DNA from: an uncultured Pelagibacteraceae bacterium
Lineage (GTDB): Bacteria; Pseudomonadota; Alphaproteobacteria; Pelagibacterales; Pelagibacteraceae
Assembly: GCA_902576045.1 (NCBI GenBank)
Contig: CACGTU010000002.1
Coordinates: 25,957 to 89,956, forward strand
Length of the DNA stretch: 64,000 nucleotides
Direction: 5' to 3'
Shown here piece after piece: positions 16,146 to 24,633 of this stretch (position 1 is the first letter of the stretch; each line of letters opens with the position of its first letter). The notes beneath the pieces were generated by a model that did not search any database, had not been told where the DNA came from, and saw only the letters and a program-made list of their open reading frames with translations. Position numbers and translations under genes: made by a program.

Positions 16146-18476
16146 ATGACCAAAAATAAAGGTCTGCCTTTAACAAGTAACCATTGGGGTACTTATAGAG
16201 CTAAAGTTAAAAATGGTAAGGTTGAGGAACTTGTTGGATGGGAACATGATAAAGACCCATCACCTATTGCACAAGGAATTGTTGATGTTCTAGACGGACC
16301 AACACGTATCGATAAGCCAATGGTTAGAAAAAGTTGGCTAGAAAAAGGTCCAGGGGCAAACAATAATTTAAGAGGCGTTGAACCATTTATTGCAGTCACT
16401 TGGGATAAAGCAGAGGAACTTGTAGCAAACGAAATTAATAGAGTAAAAGAGAAACATGGGAACTCCTCTATATTTGGCGGTTCATATGGATGGGCCAGTG
16501 CAGGAAGATTTCATCATGCCCAAAGCCAATTACACAGATTTTTAAATTGTGTTGGTGGATATACTAGATCAAAATTTACATACAGTTTTGCTGCTGCAGA
16601 GGCGATGGTCCCTCATATTCTTGGGAGTTATCGTGCTTATCTTGATACATGCACTAGTTGGGAGTCTATAAAAAAAAATACTGAAGTTTTTCTCTGTTTT
16701 GGTGGAATACCAATTAAAAATGGTCAAATTTCTCAAGGTGGGACGGGTCATCATTATCAAAAGGAAAATTTAATTGAATCTGCAAATTCAGGAATAGAGT
16801 TTATAAATGTTAGTCCACTTAAATCAGATTTAATTAATGAGGTTAGTGGTGAATGGATTGCAGCAAGACCTAACACAGACACTGCCTTAATGTTAGGGAT
16901 GGCTCACACAATTTATTCTGAAGGACATAGTGATACTAATTTCTTAAATAAATATACAGAGGGCTTTGATAAATTTTTACCTTACCTTTTGGGAAAAAAT
17001 GATGGCGTAGTAAAGAATGCTGAATGGGCTTCAAATATTTGTGAAATTTCAGCATCTAAAATTAAAGAACTAGCTATAAAAATTGTAAAAAAAAGAAGTA
17101 TGATATCTATTAGTTGGTCCTTAACAAGACAAGATCATGGTGAACAACCGTTTTGGATGGCAATTATGCTTGCTTCTATGATAGGTCAAATTGGATTACC
17201 AGGAGGTGGGTTTGGTTTTGGTTATAGTGCTACCAATTTTATAGGTGGTCAATTTAAAGTTTTACCTGGAGCAGCATTTCCACAATCTGAAAATAAAATA
17301 GAGAATTTTATACCAGTTGCACGAATTAGTGATCTTTTACTGAACCCAGGAAAAAAATTTGACTTTAATGGAAATTCATATGTCTATCCAGATACTAAAA
17401 TAGTTTATTGGGCTGGTGGAAATCCTTTTCATCATCACCAGGACTTAAATAGACTAATAAAAGCTTGGGAAAAACCAGATACAATAATTTCAAATGAATG
17501 GTGCTGGAATACGCTTGCGAAAAGATCTGATATCGTTTTGCCTTGCACTACTCCTCTTGAGAGAACAGACATAATGATGACGCCCAGGGATCCATTTGTA
17601 GTATCTATGGATAAAATAATAGAACCTTATGGACAATCTAAAAATGATTTTGAAATTTTTGCAAATATTGCAAAAAAAATGGGTATTGAGGAAAAATTTA
17701 CTGAGGGAAAAAGTCAAGATGAGTGGCAAGAATGGATTTATAAACAAACATTTGATAGAGCAGCGGCTGCAAATATTGAGATACCTAAATATGAAAAGTT
17801 CAGAGAGCAAAAATGGTTTAAAATTAGCGATCCAACAGAACCAATAATAATGTTGAAAGATTTTAGAGAAGATCCTAAAAAAAATCCACTTAATACACCA
17901 AGTGGTAAAATAGAAATTTTCTCGAAGACCGTGGCCGACTTTAATTATGATGATTGTCCAGGACACCCAGTATGGTTTGAACCTTGTGAATGGTTGGGCA
18001 AAGTAAATAAAAAATATCCGCTTCACTTAATATCAAATCAACCGAAAAATAAACTACACAGCCAAATGGATCACGGAAAATATAGTAAGTCATTTAAAAT
18101 AAATGAGAGAGAGCCGCTTGAAATTAATACTATAGATGCAAAAAAACGTAATTTAAAAAATGGAGATGTAGTTAAAATGTTTAATGATAGAGGATCTTGT
18201 TTAGCTGGTATAAAAATCACAGATGATGTAATGCAAGGAGTAGTACAAATGAGTACTGGTGCTTGGTATGATCCAGAAAATCCTACTCAAGATGGAAGTA
18301 TGTGTAAACATGGTAATCCAAATGTATTAACACCCGACAAAGGCACATCTAAACTTGGACAAGGTCCAATTGCACATTCTTGTCTTATTGAGATCGAAAA
18401 ATATAATGATACGCTTCCAGAATTAACTGCATTTGATCCACCAACAATTTTAAGATCTAAAGCAAAAACAAATTAG
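16146..18476 (+). CDS. Molybdopterin oxidoreductase, DMSO/TMAO/biotin-sulfoxide reductase family, cytoplasmic
   Basis: This 776-residue protein is in the group of BisC, DorA and TorA, which reduce S-oxides or N-oxides at a bis-molybdopterin-guanine-dinucleotide Mo centre held by a Ser. It starts directly with SNHWGTYRAKVKNGKV, with no Tat signal and no N-terminal Cys cluster, which fits a cytoplasmic BisC-like enzyme. GSYGWASAGRFH carries Tyr114 and Trp116, and the Mo ligand is Ser147 in TYSFAAAEAM; these match the Tyr, Trp and Ser described for Rhodobacter DMSO reductase. The Tyr is associated with preference for S-oxides over TMAO. The C-terminal pterin-binding region (about 630-760, with NQPKNKLHSQ) is complete. 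The gene lies between the betaine-type permease and a GcvT-fold methyltransferase, implying that it reduces an imported oxidised zwitterion. The exact substrate is inference. Confidence 0.9.
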   Translation: MTKNKGLPLTSNHWGTYRAKVKNGKVEELVGWEHDKDPSPIAQGIVDVLDGPTRIDKPMVRKSWLEKGPGANNNLRGVEPFIAVTWDKAEELVANEINRVKEKHGNSSIFGGSYGWASAGRFHHAQSQLHRFLNCVGGYTRSKFTYSFAAAEAMVPHILGSYRAYLDTCTSWESIKKNTEVFLCFGGIPIKNGQISQGGTGHHYQKENLIESANSGIEFINVSPLKSDLINEVSGEWIAARPNTDTALMLGMAHTIYSEGHSDTNFLNKYTEGFDKFLPYLLGKNDGVVKNAEWASNICEISASKIKELAIKIVKKRSMISISWSLTRQDHGEQPFWMAIMLASMIGQIGLPGGGFGFGYSATNFIGGQFKVLPGAAFPQSENKIENFIPVARISDLLLNPGKKFDFNGNSYVYPDTKIVYWAGGNPFHHHQDLNRLIKAWEKPDTIISNEWCWNTLAKRSDIVLPCTTPLERTDIMMTPRDPFVVSMDKIIEPYGQSKNDFEIFANIAKKMGIEEKFTEGKSQDEWQEWIYKQTFDRAAAANIEIPKYEKFREQKWFKISDPTEPIIMLKDFREDPKKNPLNTPSGKIEIFSKTVADFNYDDCPGHPVWFEPCEWLGKVNKKYPLHLISNQPKNKLHSQMDHGKYSKSFKINEREPLEINTIDAKKRNLKNGDVVKMFNDRGSCLAGIKITDDVMQGVVQMSTGAWYDPENPTQDGSMCKHGNPNVLTPDKGTSKLGQGPIAHSCLIEIEKYNDTLPELTAFDPPTILRSKAKTN

Positions 18477-18486
18477 AGAGATTAAA

Positions 18487-19662
18487 TTGGGAAATCTACA
18501 AGAAGAATCTGATCTTAACAAAACCATTAAAATTAGTGCAAGAAGATTTGAAGAGTCTCCTTACATTGAAAGAACCAATAGTCCTAAAATGGTCCGTGGC
18601 GTTTATGCAGGAAGATATTTTCCAATATCAATAGGTGAAGATCCAATCGAAAAATATTGGCTACTAAGACAGAAAGCATTAATTTTTGATGTTCCAGAAA
18701 AGCCAGTGGAAATTTCAGGTAAGGATGCAATTCCCTTTTTAGAAAAAATATTAACAAGAAAAATTTCATCAATAAAAGAAGGTAGAGGTTATTATTCATT
18801 AGCGTGCACTCCCCAAGGTGGGATTTTTATGGATGGAGTAATTTTTAAATTTAATGATAATAAATTTTGGTATGTACAAGCTGACGGTCCGTTTGAAGAT
18901 TGGTTATTAGCCCATAGTGAAAATTTTGATGTAAAAATATCAGATCCGAAGTCAAGGGTTCTACAAATTCAAGGTCCTGCTTCAATTGATATTATGAAAG
19001 CTGCATCAAAAGGAAATATAGATGAAAGCATGCCATATTTTAGATCAGGTTTTTTTAAACTTGGTGGACAAGATTTATATGTTTCAAGAACTGGTTTCAC
19101 AAACGAGCTTGGTTTTGAAATTTATTCTGATGGGTATAAGACAGACCACTTAGCTCTTTGGGATCACCTTATGGAATGTGGAAAGCCTTTTGGGATGGAA
19201 TTATCATCCTCTCGTGCAATGACTATAAGAAGAATTGAAGGAGGAATATTTGGGAATTTAACTGATATTGATACAACTATGACACCCTTTGAGGCTGGTT
19301 TAGAATTTTTTGTAAATATGGATAAAGGTGATTTTATTGGAAGGGAAGCGTTATCAAAAAAAAATAAAGGAACATGTTTGTTTGGTGTTACTTGTGAAAC
19401 TGATACACCAACTTCTGGAAGTAAAGTTATAGAAGGTGATAATGTTGTTGGACATATAACTGCGGGTGTACCCTCACCTACATTAAAACTTGGAATCGGA
19501 TATGTGAGATTTTATGAACCGAAAGAATGGCCTGGAAAAAAGTTAAAGTTAGAATTACCTAATGGCACAATCCATGACTGTAATGTTGTTAAATTACCAT
19601 TTTTTGATCATGAAAAAAAAATTGTTAAAGGAATAGACCGTACAATCCCAAATAAACCATAA
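18487..19662 (+). CDS. GcvT/DmdA-fold folate-dependent methyltransferase (demethylase-like)
   Basis: This 391-residue protein has the aminomethyltransferase fold: GCV_T (about 45-290, with TPQGGIFMDG and GFTNELGFEIYSDG) and the C-terminal barrel (about 300-385). Relatives move a methyl or methylene group from substrate to tetrahydrofolate, as in glycine cleavage T protein and DMSP demethylase DmdA. The N terminus ARRFEESPYIERT resembles the start of DmdA-type proteins and lies before the first ATG (residue 35), so the TTG at 18487, preceded by AGAGAG, is the better start. It is not a confident DmdA: the length is greater and the context differs from the usual dmdA locus. It sits 10 nt after the oxidoreductase and before the binding protein, so demethylation of the imported compound is the best guess. 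Confidence 0.85.
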   Translation: MGNLQEESDLNKTIKISARRFEESPYIERTNSPKMVRGVYAGRYFPISIGEDPIEKYWLLRQKALIFDVPEKPVEISGKDAIPFLEKILTRKISSIKEGRGYYSLACTPQGGIFMDGVIFKFNDNKFWYVQADGPFEDWLLAHSENFDVKISDPKSRVLQIQGPASIDIMKAASKGNIDESMPYFRSGFFKLGGQDLYVSRTGFTNELGFEIYSDGYKTDHLALWDHLMECGKPFGMELSSSRAMTIRRIEGGIFGNLTDIDTTMTPFEAGLEFFVNMDKGDFIGREALSKKNKGTCLFGVTCETDTPTSGSKVIEGDNVVGHITAGVPSPTLKLGIGYVRFYEPKEWPGKKLKLELPNGTIHDCNVVKLPFFDHEKKIVKGIDRTIPNKP

Positions 19663-19722
19663 AATGGTCAATAGACCGCATTTTTAATCTATAAATGTAT
19701 TGGGTATTGAATTTATATACAG

Positions 19723-19752
19723 TTTACATTCACTTAAATTTTGAGCTAGAAT
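19723..19752 (+). promoter_or_regulatory. Candidate sigma-70 promoter of the binding-protein gene
   Basis: TTTACA at 19723-19728 (one mismatch to TTGACA) and TAGAAT at 19747-19752 (one mismatch to TATAAT) are 18 nt apart. Transcription would begin near 19759, leaving a short leader with AGAGGA at 19772-19777 before the ATG at 19786. This would let the binding protein be made at a higher level than the upstream operon. It was recognised by eye only. Confidence 0.45.
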
Positions 19753-19785
19753 AAACTTTTAAATTTAAAAAAGAGGATAAAACAT

Positions 19786-20799
19786 ATGAAGTTATCAAAA
19801 ACAATATCAGCACTATTTTTATCTTTAGTGCTTATGGTAGGTAGTTTTGGAACAGCAAATGCTGCTAAAAGACTACATGCTGCTATTGCTGACTGGACAG
19901 GTGGAATAATTACTTGTGAAGTGGCTGTAGCAATTCTCGAAAGAGAAATGGGTTATAAAATTAAACAAACAGTATTTCCTTCAGGAACTGGTCTATGGGA
20001 AGCTATTGCAGCTGGTGAGCTAGATTTTGCTTGTGAGAGCTGGCCAAGTTATGCTGAAGCAGATGATGTAATGTTTAATGAAGATTTAATTTATGATGGC
20101 AAAGTAGTAAAATCTTACAAAGGCGATGGAACAGTTGACCTTTTAGGAACTACTGGAATTATAGGTATGTCAGATTACTGGATACCAAAATATGCTGCAG
20201 ATGAATTAGGTATCAAAACTTGGAGAGACCTAAACAAACATAAAGCTAAATTTGCAACTATTGAGACAGGTGGTAAAGGAAGACTAATTGGTTGTCCAGT
20301 AGCTGGTTGGAACTGTCATGATCAAAAAAGACTAGATCTTTTAGGAATTGATTTCCAAGCAGATGAGCTAGGTACAGAAGCTGCTGCAATTGCAGAAGCT
20401 AAGGCTGCTTACATGAGAAAAGAACCATTCTTATTATACCTATGGTCACCACATTGGTTTTTTGGAGAGTTTGACATGGTAGGTGTTCAACTTCCTGAGT
20501 ACGCAACTTGTGAAGGTGATACATTTACCGAAGCAAACAACTGGAAGACTTGTGGTACAAAAGGATGGCCTGCAACTGGATGGGACAAAGACTATACCAT
20601 GAACTATGGAAATCCTGCTACTTTTGCTAAGGCGGAACATGCTGATGCAAAAGCTTTTTTTGAAAGAATGAGATTAGAAAATATTGACCAAGCTAAAATG
20701 TTAGTAGAAGTTGATATCAAAAAAAGAGATGTTAAAGAAGTTGTTAACGAGTGGTTAGACAACAATCCTGATAAATGGAAAAGTTGGTTACCAAAATAG
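19786..20799 (+). CDS. proX: Betaine/proline-type ABC transporter substrate-binding protein (OpuAC/ProX group)
   Basis: This 337-residue periplasmic protein is the receptor of the importer encoded at 12898-16145. It has a signal peptide (MKLSKTISALFLSLVLMVGS, cleavage after ANA near residue 26). The mature protein is rich in Trp and Tyr at positions typical of the aromatic cage that holds quaternary ammonium or sulfonium groups: IADWTGG, CESWPSY, GWNCH, YLWSPHWFF and the NNWKTCGTKGWPATGW loop. It has a clear ribosome binding site and its own likely promoter, and is followed by a strong terminator. Six Cys in the mature part could form disulfides. Binding of betaine, DMSP, DMSOP or another methylated zwitterion cannot be separated from sequence alone. 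Confidence 0.92.
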   Translation: MKLSKTISALFLSLVLMVGSFGTANAAKRLHAAIADWTGGIITCEVAVAILEREMGYKIKQTVFPSGTGLWEAIAAGELDFACESWPSYAEADDVMFNEDLIYDGKVVKSYKGDGTVDLLGTTGIIGMSDYWIPKYAADELGIKTWRDLNKHKAKFATIETGGKGRLIGCPVAGWNCHDQKRLDLLGIDFQADELGTEAAAIAEAKAAYMRKEPFLLYLWSPHWFFGEFDMVGVQLPEYATCEGDTFTEANNWKTCGTKGWPATGWDKDYTMNYGNPATFAKAEHADAKAFFERMRLENIDQAKMLVEVDIKKRDVKEVVNEWLDNNPDKWKSWLPK

Positions 20800-20821
20800 T
20801 TATTTATTAATTATTTAAATT

Positions 20822-20858
20822 AAAGGGCTTTGATTAATTTCAAGGCCCTTTTTTTTTA
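20822..20858 (+). terminator. Rho-independent terminator after the binding-protein gene
   Basis: AAAGGGCTTTGA pairs with TTCAAGGCCCTTT (one G-T pair) around a short loop, followed by a run of about nine T. It is the clearest intrinsic terminator in the window and also overlaps the stop of the convergent rpoZ gene. Confidence 0.88.
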
Positions 20859-21374
20859 TTCTTGATTATTTGGGTCTTGCTCGTTTGCTAGAGTTTCTTC
20901 TTCTTGCATTTCTTCTAAAGAAGCATCACCACTTTCTTCATTCGTATCGATAGGATCTGAAATTGGTGTTTCAGTTGAATTTTGTAATTCTTCTAAATCA
21001 TCTTTAGATACTTGAATTTTTTCTGGAATTTTTCTAGCTCTCTTAGAAGGCAATATTGGAACACCACTTTTAGATATTTCGCCTTTATATAAATTTTCAA
21101 AATCATCACCTATATCTTCATCTTCTTCTCCAGTATCATCAATTTGTTCTACATGTTTTCTTAATTTATAAACTGCAGCTTCGGTTAAATCTGGAACTTT
21201 GATTGTTTCTTCGGCAATTTCTCTTAAGGCGATAACAGTATTCTTGTCATTGTCTCTTTCTAAAGTAGGTTCTATCCCAGAATTTAGTTGAGTAGCTCTC
21301 TCTTTTGCTACTAACACTAACTCATACGGACTTTCTACTTTATCAATACAATCTTCTACTGTTACTCTTGCCAT
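20856..21374 (-). CDS. rpoZ: DNA-directed RNA polymerase omega subunit with long acidic tail
   Basis: The first 70 residues match the omega subunit, which helps fold and assemble the beta-prime subunit of RNA polymerase: [20 protein letters not shown], then RATQLNSG and [14 protein letters not shown]. The rest (about 75-172) is an unusual extension very rich in Glu, Asp and Asn, probably disordered, with one basic patch ([13 protein letters not shown]). E. coli omega has 91 residues and many alphaproteobacterial forms have about 130, so 172 is long. The gene is monocistronic here; its ATG sits in GGCCATGGC and upstream sequence includes TATAAA on the coding strand. The tail could contact sigma, another factor or nothing; this is not established. 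Confidence 0.92.
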   Translation of the reverse strand: MARVTVEDCIDKVESPYELVLVAKERATQLNSGIEPTLERDNDKNTVIALREIAEETIKVPDLTEAAVYKLRKHVEQIDDTGEEDEDIGDDFENLYKGEISKSGVPILPSKRARKIPEKIQVSKDDLEELQNSTETPISDPIDTNEESGDASLEEMQEEETLANEQDPNNQE

Positions 21375-21417
21375 GGCCGGTTATTTATACCTGGGTCTAT
21401 AAAAAATCAAGCTATTT

Positions 21418-22626
21418 TTAGATATATTCTGGATTGAGTTTTTTTCTTACAAAAAAAAGCAAAACTATTGATGAAAATATATAGATTGAGGAAACAATTG
21501 CAATTTTCTCAATCGTAAAACCTAAATCAATTAATACACCAAATAATGCTGTTCCAAATGCTGTTGAAAAAACCATCAATGCTGTGGTTAAGGCCTTTAT
21601 AGAGCCAATGTGTTTTACACCATATAATTCAGCCCATGTGGATGAACCTAAAACGTTAGCTAATCCATTTGAAATACCAATTAAACCTAAAAATACAAAT
21701 GCAGTAAATGGAACATCAAAAAAAATAATAACAAATGTTGAAAGTAGCAGAGGTATATTCATAAAAATTAATAATTTTCTGCTAGTAAACTTATCAATTA
21801 GGATGCCTGATATTAATAATGTAATTACTGACAGTAATGAATAAACCATAAATGATTGTGCAATAACGTATTCTCCCCATTCCTTGGAAGATGTAATAAA
21901 TGATTGATAAACAAAAACACCAGTGGCAATCCATGGCATAGCAAGTAAATTTGCACTTATAATATAAAATCTATAATCCTTAATAACTTCAATTCTTGCC
22001 CATTGTTTAATGTCTTTATTTTTAACTTCGTTATTTTCAGCATTTTCTCTTGAGTCTAAATTAAGTTCTTTAATTAAAAAGTAAGCTGCAATTGGAAGAA
22101 AAACTAAAACCAATAATGAAATAAATATCCAAATTTTTTGCCAGTTATATATGGTTAAAAGATAGATTATTGTTACAGGTAAAATAAATTCAGCAACTGA
22201 TAAACCAAACCATCCTATGCTTAAAGCTTTACCTCTAGATTTAGTAAAAAATCTTGAGATTGTTGTTGATGCCGTATGTGACATCATTCCTTGACCTGAA
22301 AATCGCATTAAAAATATAGCAATGAATAAAAATACAATTGATGAAATTTTTGAAAAGAAAAAACATGAAAACGATAGAAGAACTGTTACATAAAGTGCAA
22401 ATCTTAATACATTAATATCGTCAATTTTTTTTCCTACCCAAATGAATAAAAAACTACTTAATAATGTTGCGGTTGCATAAATTGATCCAAATTGTCCGTG
22501 GGAAATATTTAGAGCATCTCTTACACTCGGATTAAATAAACCAATAAAAAAACTCTGTCCAAAACTTGAAAAAAATGTAAAAATAAATCCGAATATAATT
22601 ACTTTTAAACTTAAGCTTTTAAACAT
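21418..22626 (-). CDS. MFS transporter
   Basis: This 402-residue protein has 12 predicted membrane helices in two six-helix halves with a hydrophilic central loop (about 190-212, NLDSRENAENNEVKNKDIKQ). The loop between helices 2 and 3 reads WVGKKIDD, the usual Asp/Gly/Lys motif A position, and GKALSIGWFG marks helix 5. These are major facilitator superfamily traits. The fold resembles the monocarboxylate/oxalate-type groups, but the substrate is not identifiable. It is divergent from the dehydrogenase at 22635, with only 8 nt between starts, so the two promoters overlap neighbouring coding sequence. Confidence 0.88.
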   Translation of the reverse strand: MFKSLSLKVIIFGFIFTFFSSFGQSFFIGLFNPSVRDALNISHGQFGSIYATATLLSSFLFIWVGKKIDDINVLRFALYVTVLLSFSCFFFSKISSIVFLFIAIFLMRFSGQGMMSHTASTTISRFFTKSRGKALSIGWFGLSVAEFILPVTIIYLLTIYNWQKIWIFISLLVLVFLPIAAYFLIKELNLDSRENAENNEVKNKDIKQWARIEVIKDYRFYIISANLLAMPWIATGVFVYQSFITSSKEWGEYVIAQSFMVYSLLSVITLLISGILIDKFTSRKLLIFMNIPLLLSTFVIIFFDVPFTAFVFLGLIGISNGLANVLGSSTWAELYGVKHIGSIKALTTALMVFSTAFGTALFGVLIDLGFTIEKIAIVSSIYIFSSIVLLFFVRKKLNPEYI

Positions 22627-22634
22627 AGAAAATT

Positions 22635-23504
22635 ATGTCGTGTAATGTTGCTTTTATTGGTCTGGGTGTCATGGGTTATCCGATGGCAGGTTATATATCA
22701 AAAGGTGGTCATAATGTAACTGTTTTTAATAGAACAAAATCAAAAGCAGAAAAATGGATTAAAGATTACAAAGGTAAAATGGCTGAAACTCCAGCAGAAG
22801 CAGCAAAGGATGCAGAATTTATTTTTACCTGTGTTGGAAATGACAATGATTTAAGAGAAGTGACCTTTGGTGACAATGGTGTTTTTAAAACTATAAAAGA
22901 AGGATCTGTTTATATTGATAACACAACTGCCTCTGCAACAATTGCAAGAGAAATTTATGATTATGCTAAAAAAAATAATTTTGGTGCATTAGATGCACCT
23001 GTTTCAGGAGGTCAGGCTGGTGCAGAGAATGGTGCACTCACTGTTATGATTGGTGGTGATCAATCTGATTTTGAAAAAGCTGAAGACAAAATTGATTGTT
23101 ACAGTAAAAAAATGAAGTTACTTGGAAAAGCTGGATCTGGTCAACTTGCTAAGATGGTTAATCAAATTTGTATAGCAGGTTTAGTTCAAGGATTGTCTGA
23201 AGGTATAAATTTTGGAATGAAAGCTGGTTTAAATATGGAAGATGTAATTGAAGTTATTTCAAAAGGAGCAGCTCAATCGTGGCAAATGGAGAATAGATAT
23301 AAAACTATGATTGATGATAAATTTGACTTTGGTTTTGCTGTTGATTGGATGAGAAAAGATTTAAAAATTGCAATGGAAGAAGCTAAAAATAATGGTTCTT
23401 TATTACCTGTTACAGAGCTAGTAGATAAATATTATGGCGATGTTCAAGAAATGGGTGGAAATCGTTGGGATACTTCTAGCTTAATAAAAAGATTTAGAAA
23501 ATAA
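22635..23504 (+). CDS. 3-hydroxyisobutyrate dehydrogenase family (beta-hydroxyacid dehydrogenase)
   Basis: This 289-residue enzyme belongs to the NAD(P)-dependent beta-hydroxyacid dehydrogenases (3-hydroxyisobutyrate dehydrogenase, tartronate semialdehyde reductase, GLYR). It has the Rossmann motif FIGLGVMGYPMA (8-18), the substrate motif DAPVSGGQAGA (120-130) and catalytic Lys173 in GQLAKMVNQ, all intact. NFNRT after strand 2 (residues 31-34, NRT) suggests NADP preference because an Arg follows the Asn. It begins 8 nt from the divergent MFS gene and ends 3 nt before the FMN-binding gene, so the pair 22635-24107 is one operon. It acts in the cytoplasm on a small hydroxyacid; which one is not known. 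Confidence 0.9.
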   Translation: MSCNVAFIGLGVMGYPMAGYISKGGHNVTVFNRTKSKAEKWIKDYKGKMAETPAEAAKDAEFIFTCVGNDNDLREVTFGDNGVFKTIKEGSVYIDNTTASATIAREIYDYAKKNNFGALDAPVSGGQAGAENGALTVMIGGDQSDFEKAEDKIDCYSKKMKLLGKAGSGQLAKMVNQICIAGLVQGLSEGINFGMKAGLNMEDVIEVISKGAAQSWQMENRYKTMIDDKFDFGFAVDWMRKDLKIAMEEAKNNGSLLPVTELVDKYYGDVQEMGGNRWDTSSLIKRFRK

Positions 23505-23507
23505 AGT

Positions 23508-24107
23508 ATGCAACCAGCATACTATGAAGACTTAGCAGAAATACAAAATAAGTACTGGTCTATGCTTGAAGATGCAGTAACCAATAGAGGTTCACCTTTT
23601 AGAATTCCAGTTTTTATGTGCTCACATAAAGACGATATTGAGGGAAGAATAGTTGTTTTAAGGAAGTCTGACAGAGAAAACAATTTATTGCAATTTCATA
23701 CTGATTTAAGGTCTCCAAAAGTAAATATACTTAAAAACAATAATAAAGCTTCGTTACTTTTCTATGATAAAGAAGAAAAAATACAATTAAGAGTAAAAGT
23801 TGAATGTGAAATAAATAATCAAAATTCAGTGACAGAGGCATCTTGGAAGAAAACTCAACACATTAGTAGAAGATGTTATTTAACTGATAGTCCTCCTGGA
23901 ACTGTATCCGAAAAACCTACTTCAGGAATGATTTCTAAGTTAGAAGATTTTGATTATACAATGGAACAAAGTGAAGATGGTTATAAAAATTTTACTGTTA
24001 TCAAATGTTATATAAAATCAATAGAATGGCTATATCTTGCAGCAAAAGGTCATAGAAGAGCTAAATTTGATTTCAAAACAAATAAAAATTCTTGGTTAGT
24101 TCCTTAA
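23508..24107 (+). CDS. Pyridoxamine 5'-phosphate oxidase-related FMN-binding protein
   Basis: This 199-residue protein has the split-barrel fold of the pyridoxamine phosphate oxidase family: the RGSPFRIPVFMCSH strand, VVLRKSDREN followed by FHTDLRSPKV (the FMN-phosphate region) and a C-terminal WLYLAAKGHRRAKFDF segment that resembles the PNPOx dimerisation end. It differs from true PdxH in that the typical RxVLLK and WxRLHDR motifs are changed, so a general heme/flavin-related or vitamin B6 role cannot be chosen. It follows the dehydrogenase by 3 nt. Its stop tetramer TTAA is shared with the convergent gamma carbonic anhydrase gene. Confidence 0.8.
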   Translation: MQPAYYEDLAEIQNKYWSMLEDAVTNRGSPFRIPVFMCSHKDDIEGRIVVLRKSDRENNLLQFHTDLRSPKVNILKNNNKASLLFYDKEEKIQLRVKVECEINNQNSVTEASWKKTQHISRRCYLTDSPPGTVSEKPTSGMISKLEDFDYTMEQSEDGYKNFTVIKCYIKSIEWLYLAAKGHRRAKFDFKTNKNSWLVP

Positions 24108-24616
24108 AAAATCGATTTAGAATATCTCTTCCAATTATCCTGATATCTTTCTGCGTTTTTTGTAATTAATTTTGCTTCCTCTGGTGATACTTGTCTTACG
24201 ACTTTTCCAGGTGATCCCATTACTAAAGAGTTGTCTGGAATTTCTTTATTTTCAGTTATCAGAGCTTTGGATCCTATGATGCAGTTTTTTCCAATTTTTG
24301 CATTGTTAAGAACAACAGCGCCGATTCCAATTAAACTATTATCATCTATCGTACATCCATGAAGCATAACCAAATGTCCAATAGTTACATTTTTTCCAAT
24401 TTTAAGTGGATAACCTGGGTCAGTATGTAAAACACTTCCGTCTTGAACATTAGATCCCTCTCCTATCAAGATATTTTCTATATCTCCTCTTAAAGTTGCA
24501 TTGAACCATACACTGCTATTTTTTTCTAAAGTAACATCTCCAATGACCACTGCATTAGGTGCAACCCAATTTTCGCCAGAGTTTTTTGGTTTTTTATCTT
24601 CCAAATCGTAAAACAT
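24104..24616 (-). CDS. Gamma carbonic anhydrase family protein (left-handed beta-helix)
   Basis: This 170-residue protein consists mainly of hexapeptide repeats (VAPNAVVIGDVTL, IGKNVTIGH, IGIGAVVLNNAKIG) that form a left-handed beta-helix trimer, followed by a C-terminal helix. The metal ligands of gamma carbonic anhydrases are present: His64 in VLHTDPG, His81 in IGHLV and His86 in LHGC. Arg43 and Asp45 (RGD) and Gln58 are also kept. The close groups YrdA, PaaY and CaiE share this pattern, and many have weak or no carbonic anhydrase activity, so the role is open. It is divergent from the thioredoxin-like gene with 17 nt between starts. Confidence 0.88.
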   Translation of the reverse strand: MFYDLEDKKPKNSGENWVAPNAVVIGDVTLEKNSSVWFNATLRGDIENILIGEGSNVQDGSVLHTDPGYPLKIGKNVTIGHLVMLHGCTIDDNSLIGIGAVVLNNAKIGKNCIIGSKALITENKEIPDNSLVMGSPGKVVRQVSPEEAKLITKNAERYQDNWKRYSKSIF

Positions 24617-24633
24617 AATTTATATAATATTAT
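24617..24633. promoter_or_regulatory. 17-nt divergent promoter space
   Basis: Two divergent genes start 17 nt apart. The space is all A/T and contains TATAAT at 24623-24628, whose end is only 5 nt before the plus-strand ATG, and a similar A/T hexamer on the other strand. If used, transcripts would start at or next to the start codon (leaderless or nearly so). No -35 element was identified. Confidence 0.3.

Noticed and set aside
17490..18026. 178-codon open frame on the minus strand inside the molybdenum enzyme gene
   Set aside because: It is the shadow of a strongly coding plus-strand frame, with a composition (Cys/Phe/Ile-rich) unlike a real protein and no homology I recognise.
18487..19662. 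Firm naming as DMSP demethylase DmdA
   Set aside because: The fold fits but length, N-terminal details and operon differ from known dmdA loci; kept as GcvT/DmdA-fold protein.
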